Notes under the pieces: model-generated | The model's input: the letters and a program-made list of their open reading frames with translations, nothing else | The model's database searches: none | Told to the model about the DNA's origin: nothing | Shown here: piece by piece, positions 11,513-20,863 of the stretch | Layout: every line of letters begins with the position of its first letter | How positions within the stretch are numbered: position 1 is the first letter of the stretch | Source of the DNA: Bactericera cockerelli | Lineage: Eukaryota > Arthropoda > Insecta > Hemiptera > Triozidae | Assembly (NCBI GenBank): GCA_024516035.1 | Contig: JAMCCL010000016.1 | Coordinates: 188,501-252,500 of the forward strand | Direction: 5' to 3' | Length of the DNA: 64,000 bases | Position numbers and translations under genes: made by a program

Positions 11513-11638
11513 GTGTGTGTGTGTGTGTGTGGTATGTGTGTATGGTGTGTGTGTGTGGTGTGTGTGTGGTGTGTGGTGTGTGTGTGTGGTGTGTGTGGTG
11601 TGTGTGTGTCTGTGTCTGTGTCTGTGTGTGGTGTGTGT

Positions 11639-11679
<41 letters not shown>

Positions 11680-11720
11680 TGTGGTGTGTGTGTGGGGTGT
11701 GTGTGCATGTGTGGGTGTGA
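11513..11720 (+). repeat. (GT)n-rich array, Helitron copy 2, first
   Basis: GT/GGTG array with three CTGTGT variants near 11610-11625. Confidence 0.93.
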
Positions 11721-11914
11721 CATTTTTTCTCGAAATTTGAAGTGACGACCTATCAACTCAGAGCGAAAAAGTTTTAGGCAAGGGTTTAGGCTTTCATTTG
11801 ACATATTGATTGCGAAATTCTGATGAGCCATTCTTGAGCTACGCCGGGGAAGACCAGAAAATAAATGGGCGACAAAAAATATTCAGGTTTTTTTTCAAAC
11901 CTAAATGACATTTT

Positions 11915-12045
11915 GTGTGTGTGTGTGTGTGGTATGTGTGTATGTGTGTGTGTGTGTGTGTGTGGTGTGTGTGTGGTGTGTGTGTGTGGTGTGTGTGGGG
12001 TGTGTGTGCATGTGTGGGTGTGTGTGGGATGTGTGGGGTGTGTGT

Positions 12046-12104
<59 letters not shown>

Positions 12105-12130
12105 TGTGGTGTGTGTGTGTGTGTGGGTGT

Positions 12131-12175
<45 letters not shown>

Positions 12176-12200
12176 GTGTGTGTGCGTTGTGTGTGTTTGA
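11915..12200 (+). repeat. (GT)n-rich array, Helitron copy 2, second
   Basis: A second GT array in the same copy. It follows the duplicated spacer and includes a long pure GT run at about 12050-12102. Confidence 0.93.
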
Positions 12201-12285
12201 TGGGCTGGCGAAGCGGCGGGTGTAACCCGCTAGTTAATTATAATTTAACTCTGATATTTAAGAAAATCCGCAATTTTTGACAAAA

Positions 12286-12870
12286 AACAAAAAAAAAACA
12301 CTGCCAATTATGGACACAATACTTCCTCGTGATTGTTTCACATTGTATACACGTTACACGTGCCAATTTTTAGATTTTATACTAAATCACTTGTATCTCC
12401 AAAACCGCTTAACCGATTTTTTTAAAATTTATTTTATATGGTAGTATACTATATTTCCTACATTTTAGAATCTACAAAAAAAATTTGTATCGGCAAATCG
12501 TGGACCTTATTTTTTGACCTTTTTGTCAAAAATTTCGGATTTTCTTGAAAATCAGAGTTAAATTAGTTAAATTACTTACACGAGTAATTATATAAAAAAT
12601 AAATATAAATAGCCTATTTAAAACAATGATATGCAAATACATACAAATTTTCATAAAAACCGGGGTCACCGTTCACGAAATATAAGTTACAAGGAATACT
12701 TTTAACAGACCGACAGACGGACACAAAACCAAATTTGCTTAGAAGGTTAGGAAACGTCCAGAAATATGAAAAAAATTGAAATCGGAACAAAAATAAATTA
12801 TTATTTTTTACAAAAACGAACACAATACTTACTCGGCCCCTGAACACGATTTCTAATATTAGAAATTGCT
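12286..12870 (+). repeat. Family D repeat copy
   Basis: It starts AACACTGCCAATTATGGACA and ends near CACAATACTTACTCGG plus TTTCTAATATTAGAAAT. The family recurs at 14372, 14651, 15334, 23255 (minus) and 28888, with fragments at 9814-9865 (minus) and 12234-12285. It is non-coding, and the shared inner words ACCGTTCACGAAATATAAG and GACCGACAGACGGACACAAA help recognise it. It is probably a non-autonomous element. Both ends carry ACACAATACTTCC in direct, not inverted, orientation. Confidence 0.75.
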
Positions 12871-12921
12871 CGGAAATAAAATGACTTTTTTGATATCAGT
12901 TCTTTTTTATCATTCCAACAC

Positions 12922-13275
12922 CCTTACGCCAGCCTCCGTGGCGTAACGGTTGTGACTACTGCCCCGTAGTCCAGAGATCCTAAGTTCGATTCCCGGTTGG
13001 AGCAGACTTTTCGCACAGAAAATTCTGTTCCTCCAAACATGTGAGGTTCTCAATTCCGGCCCTACCCAGGCTGGGTGAGGTAGCTGGTACGATTCCCAGC
13101 GAATGGAGGGTAAAACCCCCATCCTGTCTACCTCAAGTCAGGACGTTAAAACCAAATAGAATCAATGGACTTGAAAGGAGCCTAGACATTGGATCTGGGC
13201 GTCCATAAAATCCTCTCACCACCGTGATTTAGGTATCAATAGCTATCTCACGGACACGGAATTATTAATTATTTT
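12922..13275 (+). mobile_element. tRNA-derived SINE with 10-bp TSD
   Basis: ATTCCAACAC flanks it at 12912-12921 and 13276-13285. The head (12932-13003) holds A box TGGCGTAACGGT and B box AGTTCGATTCCC, followed by a unique body of about 270 bp and a short A/T-rich tail. Transcription would be by RNA polymerase III (family knowledge). Confidence 0.88.
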
Positions 13276-13331
13276 ATTCCAACACTTGACGACTATTTTT
13301 CCATGAAGTCGTTTTTGGACTTTTAACTTAC

Positions 13332-13478
13332 CGCAGTGAGAAGCACCTTGTCGTTCTTGTGAGCAGTCACCAGATTATCAGAAAACTGGATCAGGTAGAG
13401 AGACCCCTCGGAGCTACCTACCACCACCAGCTCACCATTTTCATTACAGCGCAGGGTGGTCAGCCTGTCATCGCACAC
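13332..13478 (-). CDS. DNAI2: Axonemal dynein intermediate chain 2, exon D (partial gene)
   Basis: On the minus strand an acceptor (TTTTTCCAG) and a donor (GTAAGTTAA) bound a 147-bp exon of 49 codons in phase 0. It begins VCDDRLTTLRCNENGELVVV and ends KNDKVLLTA. This matches the last WD40 repeat of DNAI2/IC2, an outer-arm dynein intermediate chain needed for ciliary and sperm-flagellar beating. The reading joins exactly to the exon at 13947-14082 (TVK then VCD). The next exon, expected to carry the charged C-terminal tail, is not in the remaining 13.3 kb, so the downstream intron is at least that long. Confidence 0.87.
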
Positions 13479-13797
13479 CTGGAAAAAGCAGAAGATAAGC
13501 ACGAGATTGCAAGATAACTGATGATTGAGCCCTGGATGTTTCCTACCACCACCATATCGTCAATTATACTGACAAATGAGATTGCAAAAGTGCTCTTCAA
13601 GTATATGTTCTCAAATTTTGTGCAAAAATTAAACTAAATCCTTTGATTTTTTGATCGGAAATGTTTAATTATACTAAGTTGTTGTCTTTGAACACGGCCA
13701 CACAAGTACATGCACGCATGCATGAAGAGACAACACGCTGCATCAAACGAGCTTATGCTGCCACATCTGAGGTTAGTTTGATCTTGAAGTGAGCGTT

Positions 13798-13965
13798 GTG
13801 TCCTACCTTGACAGTGAGGAGCATTGTGTCCTACCTTGACAGTGAGGAGCATTGTGTCCTACCTTGACAGTGAGGAGCATTGTGTCCTACCTTGACAGTG
13901 AGGAGCATTGTGTCCTACCTTGACAGTGAGGAGCATTGTGTCCTACCTTGACAGTGAGCGTTGGG
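13798..13965 (-). repeat. 28-bp minisatellite, six units, repeating a splice donor
   Basis: GTGTCCTACC starts a unit at 13798, 13826, 13854, 13882, 13910 and 13938. On the minus strand each unit repeats the last 12 exon bases and the donor GTAGGACACAA of the neighbouring exon, so six tandem candidate 5' splice sites exist. Confidence 0.92.
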
Positions 13966-14082
13966 TCTCTTTGGTTCTGCAGAAGATCCCAAGCATCAAG
14001 GCAGCCATCGGTTCTGGTGACGAAGAAGACAGAATACTTGGTGGCGCTCCAACCGCCACAGGTCAGTATGGACTTGTGGTGT
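13947..14082 (-). CDS. DNAI2: Axonemal dynein intermediate chain 2, exon C
   Basis: The acceptor CCCCGCAG and donor GTAGGACAC bound a 136-bp exon: one base completing the codon begun in the previous exon, then 45 codons. It contains LTCGGWSATKYSVFFVTRTD and GCLDAWDLLQNQRDPTLTVK, a WD40 blade with the usual WS and WD dipeptides, aligning with the DNAI2 segment just before VCD. The donor lies in the first unit of a 28-bp minisatellite. Use of a later unit would shift the frame by 28 bases per unit. The third in-frame possibility runs into a TAG, so only the first donor preserves the protein. Confidence 0.88.
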
Positions 14083-14188
14083 CTGCGGGGACAACAGGTC
14101 ATAAGTTTTTACTGGTGACGACGAGAACGTTCCTTTAAACTGTTGAGGTGAAATCGAGAAGGCTGGAAGTATTGTGTCCACATAAAAC

Positions 14189-14223
14189 TAATACACACAC
14201 ACACCACTAAACACATACACACT

Positions 14224-14300
<77 letters not shown>
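14189..14300 (+). repeat. (CA)n microsatellite
   Basis: A long CA run at 14230-14299 with interrupted CA units before it, in the host intron. Confidence 0.97.
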
Positions 14301-14371
14301 GCACAGAATAATTATTTTACTACTGGGGTTCGTTAACCGAGAATCGAAAGACTTCATAAATCCGAACACCT

Positions 14372-14510
14372 AAAAAAAACACTGGCAATTATGGACACAA
14401 TACTTCCTTGTGATTGTTTCACATTGTAAACACGTGCCAATTTTGAGAATTTATACTAAATCACTTGTATCTCCAAAACCGCTTAACCGATTTTCTTCAA
14501 AAAAAAACCC
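14372..14510 (+). repeat. Family D fragment
   Basis: It matches the first 140 bp of the family (CACTGGCAATTATGGACACA to TTAACCGATTTTC) and ends in an A-run. Confidence 0.75.
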
Positions 14511-14529
14511 CTAATCTTACCACGCATTT

Positions 14530-14569
14530 CCCAAGTACAGAGCAGGAATTTTCCTGCTCTGTACTTGGG
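14530..14569. repeat. Perfect 19-bp inverted repeat with 2-nt spacer
   Basis: CCCAAGTACAGAGCAGGAA, two Ts, then its exact complement. It would extrude as a strong hairpin. It lies between two Family D fragments. Confidence 0.93.
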
Positions 14570-14650
14570 TGTTCGGGGTCCACTCATACCTTGTGAGGAA
14601 AAATGAGTAGTTTTTTGTATGAGTAACGACCAGTGGTGGCATTACCAGAG

Positions 14651-15325
14651 TAAAAAAAACACTGCCAATTATGGACAAAATACTTCCTCGTGATTGCTTC
14701 ACATTGTAAACACGTGCCAATTTTGAGATTTTATAGAAAATTACTTGTATCTCCAAAACGGCTTCTTCAAATTTGTTTTATATGGTAGAATATTGTTTTT
14801 TCTACATTCTTAATTTTACAAAAAATTCTGTATCGGCAAGTCGTGGTCCTTATTTTTTTACTTTTTTGTCCAAAATTTCGGATTTTCTTAAATATCAGAG
14901 TCAAATTATAATTAATTTAAAAATAAATATAAATAGCCTATGTAAAACTATAATATGCATATTTTTACAAAATTTCATCGAAATCGGATGTACCGTTCAC
15001 GAGATATAAGCGTTTAAGTTAAAAGTTAGTGGTCAGGCGCATGGCCTCTTTCACCCAGAACCGCTAGTACGAATTCGATGAATTTAAAATGGGACCATCT
15101 ACAGAATGTCTCCTAGATGTGTACAAAATTTCATCAAAATCCGTTGAGTAGTTTTCGAGATTTGCGCGTTACAAGGAAGTTTTAACAGACCGACAGAGCG
15201 ACAGACCGACAGACGGACACAAAACCAAATTTACTCAGTAGGTTATGAAACGTCCAGATATATGAAAATATTTTTTTTTACAAAAACGAACACAATACTT
15301 CCGATTTCTAATATTAGAAATTTCT
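14651..15325 (+). repeat. Family D copy, nearly full length
   Basis: It starts AACACTGCCAATTATGGACA and ends CACAATACTTCCGATTTCTA, then AATATTAGAAATTTC. The complete form (about 670 bp) carries CAGACCGACAGAGCGACAGA near 15190. Confidence 0.8.
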
Positions 15326-15333
15326 CGGAAGTA

Positions 15334-15640
15334 AAAACACTGCCAATTATGGACACAATACTTCCTCGTGATTGTTTCACATTGTGAACACGTGGCAATT
15401 TTGATATTTTCTACTAAATCACTTGTTCTTCAGAACCGCTTAACCAATTTTCTTCAAATTTATTTCATATGGTAGAACACTATTGTTACTACATTCTAGA
15501 TTCTACAAAAAATTCTGTATCGGTAAGTGGTAGACCTTGTTTTTTGACTTTTTTGTCCAAATTTTCGGATTTTCTTACATATCAGAGTCAAATTATAATC
15601 AAATAAAAAATAAATATAAACAGCCTTATTAAGGATTATT
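15334..15640 (+). repeat. Family D copy, first half
   Basis: It begins 9 bp after the previous copy (AACACTGCCAATTATGGACA) and is lost after AATAAATATAAACAGCC. The head-to-tail order of two copies suggests tandem amplification. Confidence 0.75.
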
Positions 15641-16355
15641 GATAAGGTAAGTCGTGTGATATTTACACTATGTTTTTTGTATATTTAATCAATTCAAAGA
15701 ATTGGCCCTTTCGGCCACTTTTTGCGACCCTGCGACCGCAGAGTGCGGCCGATTTCAACCAAAAGTTTCGTGGTTCGTGTGGTATATATGTACATATTCG
15801 AGTCCGTATCCCTTACCGTTCTCGAGGCTGTAGCTCTTACCTTACCTTGTTCTCATAAGGACGGACAGACAGACGTATGGACCAATGAACGAAAACAACT
15901 TTTTCGTATCCTGAGGCTATGATTCGTCCAGAAACGTGAAAAACTTAGTAGGTCAAATTTTCGACGAATACAATAAAAATCTATCCTTATTATGGAATAA
16001 TAATAGTAAAAATGAAAATACTTGTTTAACAAATAAGCCAAGAAAACCACGTTTCCGCCATTTTGAGAAATACGAAATGTCGGTTTTATTATATGAAAAC
16101 AACCTGTAACATTCCCTGAAAGTTTCAGAGTGGGCCCAATTTCTTTCCAGTTAACAGGGTGCTAGAATTACTGTACTAGAGTAAGACATAGACAGCCTAG
16201 ATGATAGCAAATTTAATTTTTGTTTTTATTCAGGACAAATCTTGAATGTAACTTTTTTTACATGAAATTTGTGGGAGAAACACAATGTTGAGCTCAGTGG
16301 GACCCCGAAATGTAGCCACACATCTGCCCCACAAAAAAGCACCATTCACACTTAC
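15641..16355. other. Intron sequence, no gene recognised
   Basis: AT-rich sequence between Family D and the host exon. A short stretch near 15860-15960 (GGACGGACAGACAGACG) recalls Family D vocabulary. No splice-bounded exon is visible. Confidence 0.5.
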
Positions 16356-16564
16356 CCTGTCCACATGATGGCCGACTCTTTCACATCTTCCGACCAGATC
16401 CTTGCGCAGTAGTCTCCTATCGTCAGGAAGTTCTTCAGGAAGGACGGATTCCGTTGGACGGTGTAAACGGGGCCCTGATGTGCCTTGAAAACGCCGGCTA
16501 ACTTCTCCGTGTGGGTTTTGCCTTTCCGGTTCCCGATGATGACGAGTCCCGTCTCTGTTCCTAA
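16356..16564 (-). CDS. DNAI2: Axonemal dynein intermediate chain 2, exon B
   Basis: The acceptor (ACACTTCCAG) and donor (GTAAGTGTG) bound a 209-bp exon, 69 codons plus two bases. It reads [20 protein letters not shown], then [20 protein letters not shown], then [20 protein letters not shown]. This is the most conserved WD40 part of DNAI2 (GTEQG, NRKAKT, GPIYALQRNP, ARIWSED, IMWT in vertebrates). It joins in phase to exon A upstream (RFM then LGTE) across an 11.3-kb intron and to exon C downstream across 2.3 kb. Confidence 0.93.
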
Positions 16565-16798
16565 CTGGAAGTGTAGTCAAACACGTGAATTTAAGACAGC
16601 CTTTGATTTTGGCAGAATTTTCTAACAAAAAGTTCTGTTCCTTTCGAAGAAAAAGAATACGTGAGGCTGGTATTTCAGCCCAACCGAAGTTGAGTAAGAT
16701 GTCTGTAAGTACTTACTTAGATCTATGCTAAAACAAAATTAATCTTCTTTGGTGCTCTACTGCATACCCAGAATTTTTAAGTGACTATTAGATTCCAA

Positions 16799-16818
16799 CT
16801 CTAGATTTTAATCTAGAG
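16799..16818. repeat. 20-bp palindrome before a tRNA-like SINE
   Basis: CTCTAGATTTTAATCTAGAG is self-complementary around its centre and ends two bases before the tRNA-like head. Confidence 0.7.
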
Positions 16819-16819
16819 C

Positions 16820-17090
16820 GCGCGATTAGCTCAGTGGTTAAGCACTCGCTTGCCATGCGGAAGGTCCCGGGTTCGAACCCCCGCGCCGACAAAAATTTGT
16901 ATTCTTAATTTGGTTACAATTGTTTGTAAGGGATACCTTCCAGTGCGCTCGTGTTGACCCAGCACCTAAATGGGAAGTATTGTGTCACTTCTCGCCCATC
17001 AGAGGGGAGGCATACTACGGGATGGGCAGGCTACAACACAGACCACAAGCGTCTACAGTAGCTCCTGTTTCATGGCTACGAAATAAAAAA
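16820..17090 (+). mobile_element. tRNA-derived SINE with tRNA-Gly-like head
   Basis: 16820-16890 holds TTAGCTCAGTGGTTAAGCAC (A box) and CCGGGTTCGAACCCC (B box), with the loop TTGCCAT giving a GCC anticodon. The acceptor ends do not pair, so it is a SINE head rather than a tRNA gene. The body runs to an A-rich stretch near 17090. No TSD was found. Confidence 0.65.
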
Positions 17091-17522
17091 GGCTGTGAAA
17101 CACTCATCTTTAACTGCGTTTACGCTTTTTCGATATTTAGTTTCCTTATAATAATAAGCCCTCTGACACTCTGTACAGAGCACGGGCCTCCCTTTTTGGG
17201 GTTTTATTTTGTTTTTACAGAGATACATTACATAAACAAGATATTCAAATAATTGTTACATAAAAACATAAAATAAATACACCTCTATTTCTTAAACTAT
17301 TTTTTTTTTTATTATTATTATTACTATTATTATTTTTTACAACAAACAAGTTCTAACTTAATACCTTTTCCAAACTAGGTTTTTGGTAGGTATTTTTAGA
17401 CTTTATGTGTGTTTCCAAAGATTTATTTCATTTAACATTTAGGTATCTAAATATTTTTTTTTTTTTTTTTTCAAATTCTTATGTTTCTTTTAATTTATCT
17501 TCTTCCTTCATATATCTACATA
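17091..17522. other. Intron sequence, T-rich simple stretches
   Basis: Poly(T) and ATT runs (17295-17335, 17452-17471). The 6-bp target of the next element (TACATA, 17517-17522) ends it. No gene is seen. Confidence 0.5.
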
Positions 17523-17655
17523 AGTAGTAGTCTATGTGGGGCATCTTTTGAGCCGAGCTGATGAGCAAAAAAAAATGACTTTTTGACTAGGTGATTTTCT
17601 AATCTTCGCCTACGTCACCGAAGTGTTCCGATGATTCCCGAGACTGATAAGGTAT

Positions 17656-17656
<1 letters not shown>

Positions 17657-17682
<26 letters not shown>
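17657..17682 (+). repeat. (GA)13 microsatellite in left arm
   Basis: Its mirror is (TC)18 at 22744-22779. This is the only difference noticed between the arms. Confidence 0.95.
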
Positions 17683-17686
<4 letters not shown>

Positions 17687-17771
17687 TAAAGCCAGCGAGC
17701 GAGCCAGCGAGAGTAGATCTAGGTCATGCACATGATGCATTCAAGTGCTGATATTAGTGCATATATTATCC

Positions 17772-17848
17772 AACTCGGGAATAGCATAGTGGTTAAGTCA
17801 TTGGCACATCGATCCGTAGGTCGTGGGTTCGATCCCAACGAGTGTCAA
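17772..17848 (+). repeat. tRNA-like module in the left arm (mirror 22578-22654)
   Basis: AATAGCATAGTGGTTAAGTC resembles an A box and GTGGGTTCGATCCCAAC is a B box with its stem. Outer bases ACTCG/CGAGT pair as an acceptor remnant. Being in both arms, it was there before the arms were duplicated or homogenised. Confidence 0.6.
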
Positions 17849-18103
17849 AATTAATTTCCGCATTTACGCTTCCAGTGGATTTTCTATGAACTAGGGACTC
17901 TGTCACGACTCTCGTTGTTAAATTACCGGTTATATGGTTGGGAGGAAGAGCTCAAATATGATCTTTAAAAACATGATTCTCTTTAAAGAGTTGATAAATA
18001 GCATTGTACCACAACAAAAGTCATTAGTGTTAAAGTGACCAGTGACCAGTAAAGAAGATCCTCATCCTGCCTTAGAAGAAAGAAGTACGCAAAAAAATTA
18101 AAG

Positions 18104-18781
18104 GTAAGTGCTTAAATTAATAAATAATTAATTTTCACAAAAATATTAATAAATAAATCAGAAAATTCAGAATCCAAAGAGCTATTTACTCAGACTTTAT
18201 CCACCAAAGAGATATCTAGAGAGTACAGAAAGTAAACAAACAAGTAAATATTTAAAAAAATCTCCAAAACTGTGTCAAATATTTGAAATGTTGCGCCAAA
18301 AGTAACAGATTATGAAAACTTGTATCCTCCAAATAGTATAGAGTACAGTAAACAAACAAGTAAATAAATAAAAATAATATATTAAAAATTTCCTCCTAGA
18401 TTTGTGTCAAATATTTGAAAAGTTGCGCCAAAAGTAACAGATTATGAAAACTTGTATCCTCCAAATAGTATAGAGTACAGTAAACAAACAAGTAAATAAA
18501 TAAAAATAAAATATTAAAAATTTCCTCCTAGATTTGCGTCAAATATTTGAAAAGTTGCGCCAAAAGGAACAGATCAAGGAAATGCCAATTCACATTGAGT
18601 AATAAATAAATAATAACAATATATAACTCAGATTCACACCTGTTGTACATAATAACAAGTTCGAACCTATCCAGATGTGACGTCACATTTACAGAGAAGT
18701 GCAAGTCTATACTTGTTATCATGTGTTATTAAAAAGAAATCATAACTCTATGTACTTATATTAATTTCTGTTATCTTTCAG
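18104..18781 (+). other. Predicted 5' UTR intron of the zinc-finger gene, with three 132-bp repeats
   Basis: Donor AAAG/GTAAGTG at 18104 and acceptor TTATCTTTCAG at 18781 enclose 678 bp, 8 bp before the ATG. Inside, TGTGTCAAATATTTG (or TGCGTC) recurs at 18271, 18403 and 18535, a 132-bp tandem period. The mirror intron is 21645-22322. Confidence 0.65.
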
Positions 18782-18789
18782 ACATCATC

Positions 18790-19695
18790 ATGAAGTGCTA
18801 CCTATGTGAGAGGTATTCTACAACAGACAAATCAAATTTCAAACGTCATCATAAAACATGCATAGATAAGCTCTATTGCAACCATTGTACATACAAGACG
18901 TCTAAAAAGATCCACATGAAGTGTCACATGCGAAAAAATCACATGGATATTAATCACATGGATACAACTGAATTTATTTGTAAAAAGTGTAATAGTTATA
19001 AGTCTAAAAAGAAATTTAATATTAAGAGACATCAACGTACTTGTTCAATGAAATTAAACTGTGCCACTTGCTCATTTTCTACAACCAACAAGAAGATGCT
19101 GATCAAACATCTACAACCAAAATCTAATTCTTTTAACTGTCCCTATTGTAAAAATTACAAAACTATAAAAAATAACAACTATAATCGACATTTAACCGCA
19201 TGTAAGAGAAAATATAAGTGTAAATATTGCAATTTCTTGGCTCAGAATCCAAAAGAACTAAGGAAACATCTAATAATAAACAATCATACAAGTGTATTTT
19301 GTGATAAATGTGGAAAAAAGTTTCCAAACCGTCATTATTTTTTGCAACACAAATCAGTATGTGAGCAAATACCATCTGAAGAATTGCTTAAATGTGAAGT
19401 TTTAGATGCAATCCATAAAAAGTTCAAAGTATTAAGATTCACTCACTTTAAAATGAGTGAAGACTTTAAAAAAACCATGCATGTAGAAATGTTACCCATT
19501 ATAAAAGACAAAATTCAGAAAGAAGCAAACAGTCAGTTAGCTATTAAATGGTACCTCGCTGTTCAAGTTTCTTTGTATAAGAGAGCTATGGATGATGAAT
19601 CATGGGCATATCCAGTCTTTAAATCTTCCATCGAAAAAAACTTTTTGGAACGAAGAAAATATTGTTCTAGAAAGAAGCTTAGAAAAACTAAATGA
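18790..19695 (+). CDS. Multi-C2H2 zinc-finger protein of the Polinton-like element (left copy)
   Basis: About 280 codons lie in the arm, then a short readthrough into the centre. Some seven Cys/His fingers follow one another (for example CYLCERYSTTDKSNF, CNHCTYKTSKKIHMKCH, CPYCKNYKTIKNNNYNRH, CDKCGKKFPNRHYFLQH), several of C2HC type. After the fingers a helical segment (IKWYLAVQVSLYKRAM) precedes the polymerase region. At 19627-19640, right at the arm edge, a seven-A run puts the polymerase frame one base out. In an intact element the fingers are probably the N-terminus of the polymerase protein (inference). The start is the first ATG after a good splice acceptor. The identical right copy is at 20782-21636. 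Confidence 0.8.
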   Translation: MKCYLCERYSTTDKSNFKRHHKTCIDKLYCNHCTYKTSKKIHMKCHMRKNHMDINHMDTTEFICKKCNSYKSKKKFNIKRHQRTCSMKLNCATCSFSTTNKKMLIKHLQPKSNSFNCPYCKNYKTIKNNNYNRHLTACKRKYKCKYCNFLAQNPKELRKHLIINNHTSVFCDKCGKKFPNRHYFLQHKSVCEQIPSEELLKCEVLDAIHKKFKVLRFTHFKMSEDFKKTMHVEMLPIIKDKIQKEANSQLAIKWYLAVQVSLYKRAMDDESWAYPVFKSSIEKNFLERRKYCSRKKLRKTK

Positions 19696-20863
19696 AAAGT
19701 TGGAACTTTTTTGTAATCTTGGTTCCGGTTGGATTTTCGATAGAGTCTTAAGAATTGATTTGTCCATAGCACAATATGATCCTCTATCTGCATCGAGCTT
19801 TATACCAACACCTAAAAGACTCGAACATGAAAAAATAAAACCATCCATATTGAATATAAAAAATCTACAAGATGATAACTGTTTTATCTACTGTGTTCTC
19901 GCGGGAATTTATAACATAAATGATACAAATCCAGAACCATATTTGAAGCTGAGACATGAAATCAACTTAGATGGATTAAATTTTCCAATGCAAGTGAGAC
20001 AAATAGAAAAATTTGAAAAGCAGAATCTAAATATTTCGATTTCTGTGTTTGGATATGAAGACGATACTATTTTGCCTCTTTATATAGCCAAAGATCTGGA
20101 ACGAAAATTTCATATAAATTTACTTTTATTAACTCAAGAAGAAAAATCTCATTTTATTCTCATAAGAAATAAAAACTCGTTGTTCAAACACGTCCTCTAT
20201 CCAAAGTCACATCACAAGGTGTATATTTGTGACTATTGTTTAAACAGAATGAGCTCGAACCAAGCTTATAATAACCATGTTGCTCGATGTAAACTATTAA
20301 TACCACAAGCCACAAAATATCCTACTGAAGATAACAAAATCTTGGAATGGAAGAATTTCAATAGCAAAATAAAACGACCAATCACAATATATGCGGACTT
20401 TGAGACTATGAACATCAATGGTAATCTTACCCCTTCTTCTTTTGCTTATGTCATTGTTGATGATACTCAAAGTCCAATCTCATTTAGAGAATTCCGTAAT
20501 TCACAAGATGTTGTTCGATGTTTTCTTTTAAGTATAATCAAAGATGTAGATGATTTAACGAATTCACGAATAGACCACGAAGAAATAGTTTGGACAGATG
20601 AAGATAGACTACGTTACAAAAAAGCAACACATTGTCATATTTGTGAAGAATCATTTGACTTAAACATCACAGATTCAAATCATCCGATGTCTCGTGTCGC
20701 AGATCATTGCCATTTTGAATTTCCTCACACAAAGCCTACACCTAGTAATACACCAGGTCGCTTTAGAGGAGCAGCTCATCGTCAATGTAATGCAATGGAA
20801 GATTTAAAGACTGGATATGCCCATGATTCATCATCCATAGCTCTCTTATACAAAGAAACTTGA
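19592..20863 (+). pseudogene. Type-B DNA polymerase, N-terminal part, truncated
   Basis: The protein-primed type-B polymerase family copies linear DNA genomes and transposons. Seen here: GSGWIFDRVLRIDL, the segment DDNCFIYCVLAGIY, a CX2C..HX3C finger (CDYCLNRMSSNQAYNNH), the exonuclease motif YADFE (Asp codon 20396-20398, Glu 20402-20404), then CHICEESFD and DHCHFEFPH followed by GAAHRQCN, a zinc cluster typical of these proteins. The frame then enters the right arm at 20795 and reads its antisense until 20863. The later exonuclease motifs and the whole polymerase palm are therefore missing, and it cannot be a polymerase. The first codons overlap the zinc-finger frame. Confidence 0.85.

Larger units (their letters stand above)
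10908..12233 (+). mobile_element. Helitron-like element, copy 2, directly joined to copy 1
   Basis: It begins TCTATAAAAG immediately after the CTAG of copy 1, ends with the same hairpin and CTAG at 12233, and is followed by T. The pair thus occupies one A/T target (A at 9875, T at 12234). A segment of about 200 bp plus its GT array is duplicated inside (11318-11513 and 11718-11915). Confidence 0.82.

Noticed and set aside
10459..12280. Long Val/Cys- or His/Thr-rich open frames on both strands
   Set aside because: They only translate GT/CA arrays. There is no non-repeat coding sequence.
13996..14181. Extended minus-strand frame beyond the exon at 13947-14082
   Set aside because: The reading outside the splice sites does not match the dynein family. 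It is intron.
16820..16890. Genuine tRNA-Gly gene
   Set aside because: The anticodon loop and boxes fit, but the acceptor stem does not pair and a SINE body follows.
18832..19035. Minus-strand frames inside the zinc-finger gene (also 19163 and their mirrors at 21051, 21391, 21704)
   Set aside because: Antisense shadows of the zinc-finger coding sequence or its intron, present twice because of the palindrome.
19627..19640. Programmed -1 ribosomal frameshift at the A-run
   Set aside because: The run fits a slippery heptamer, but the polymerase frame lies in the other direction, so a -1 slip would not reach it.
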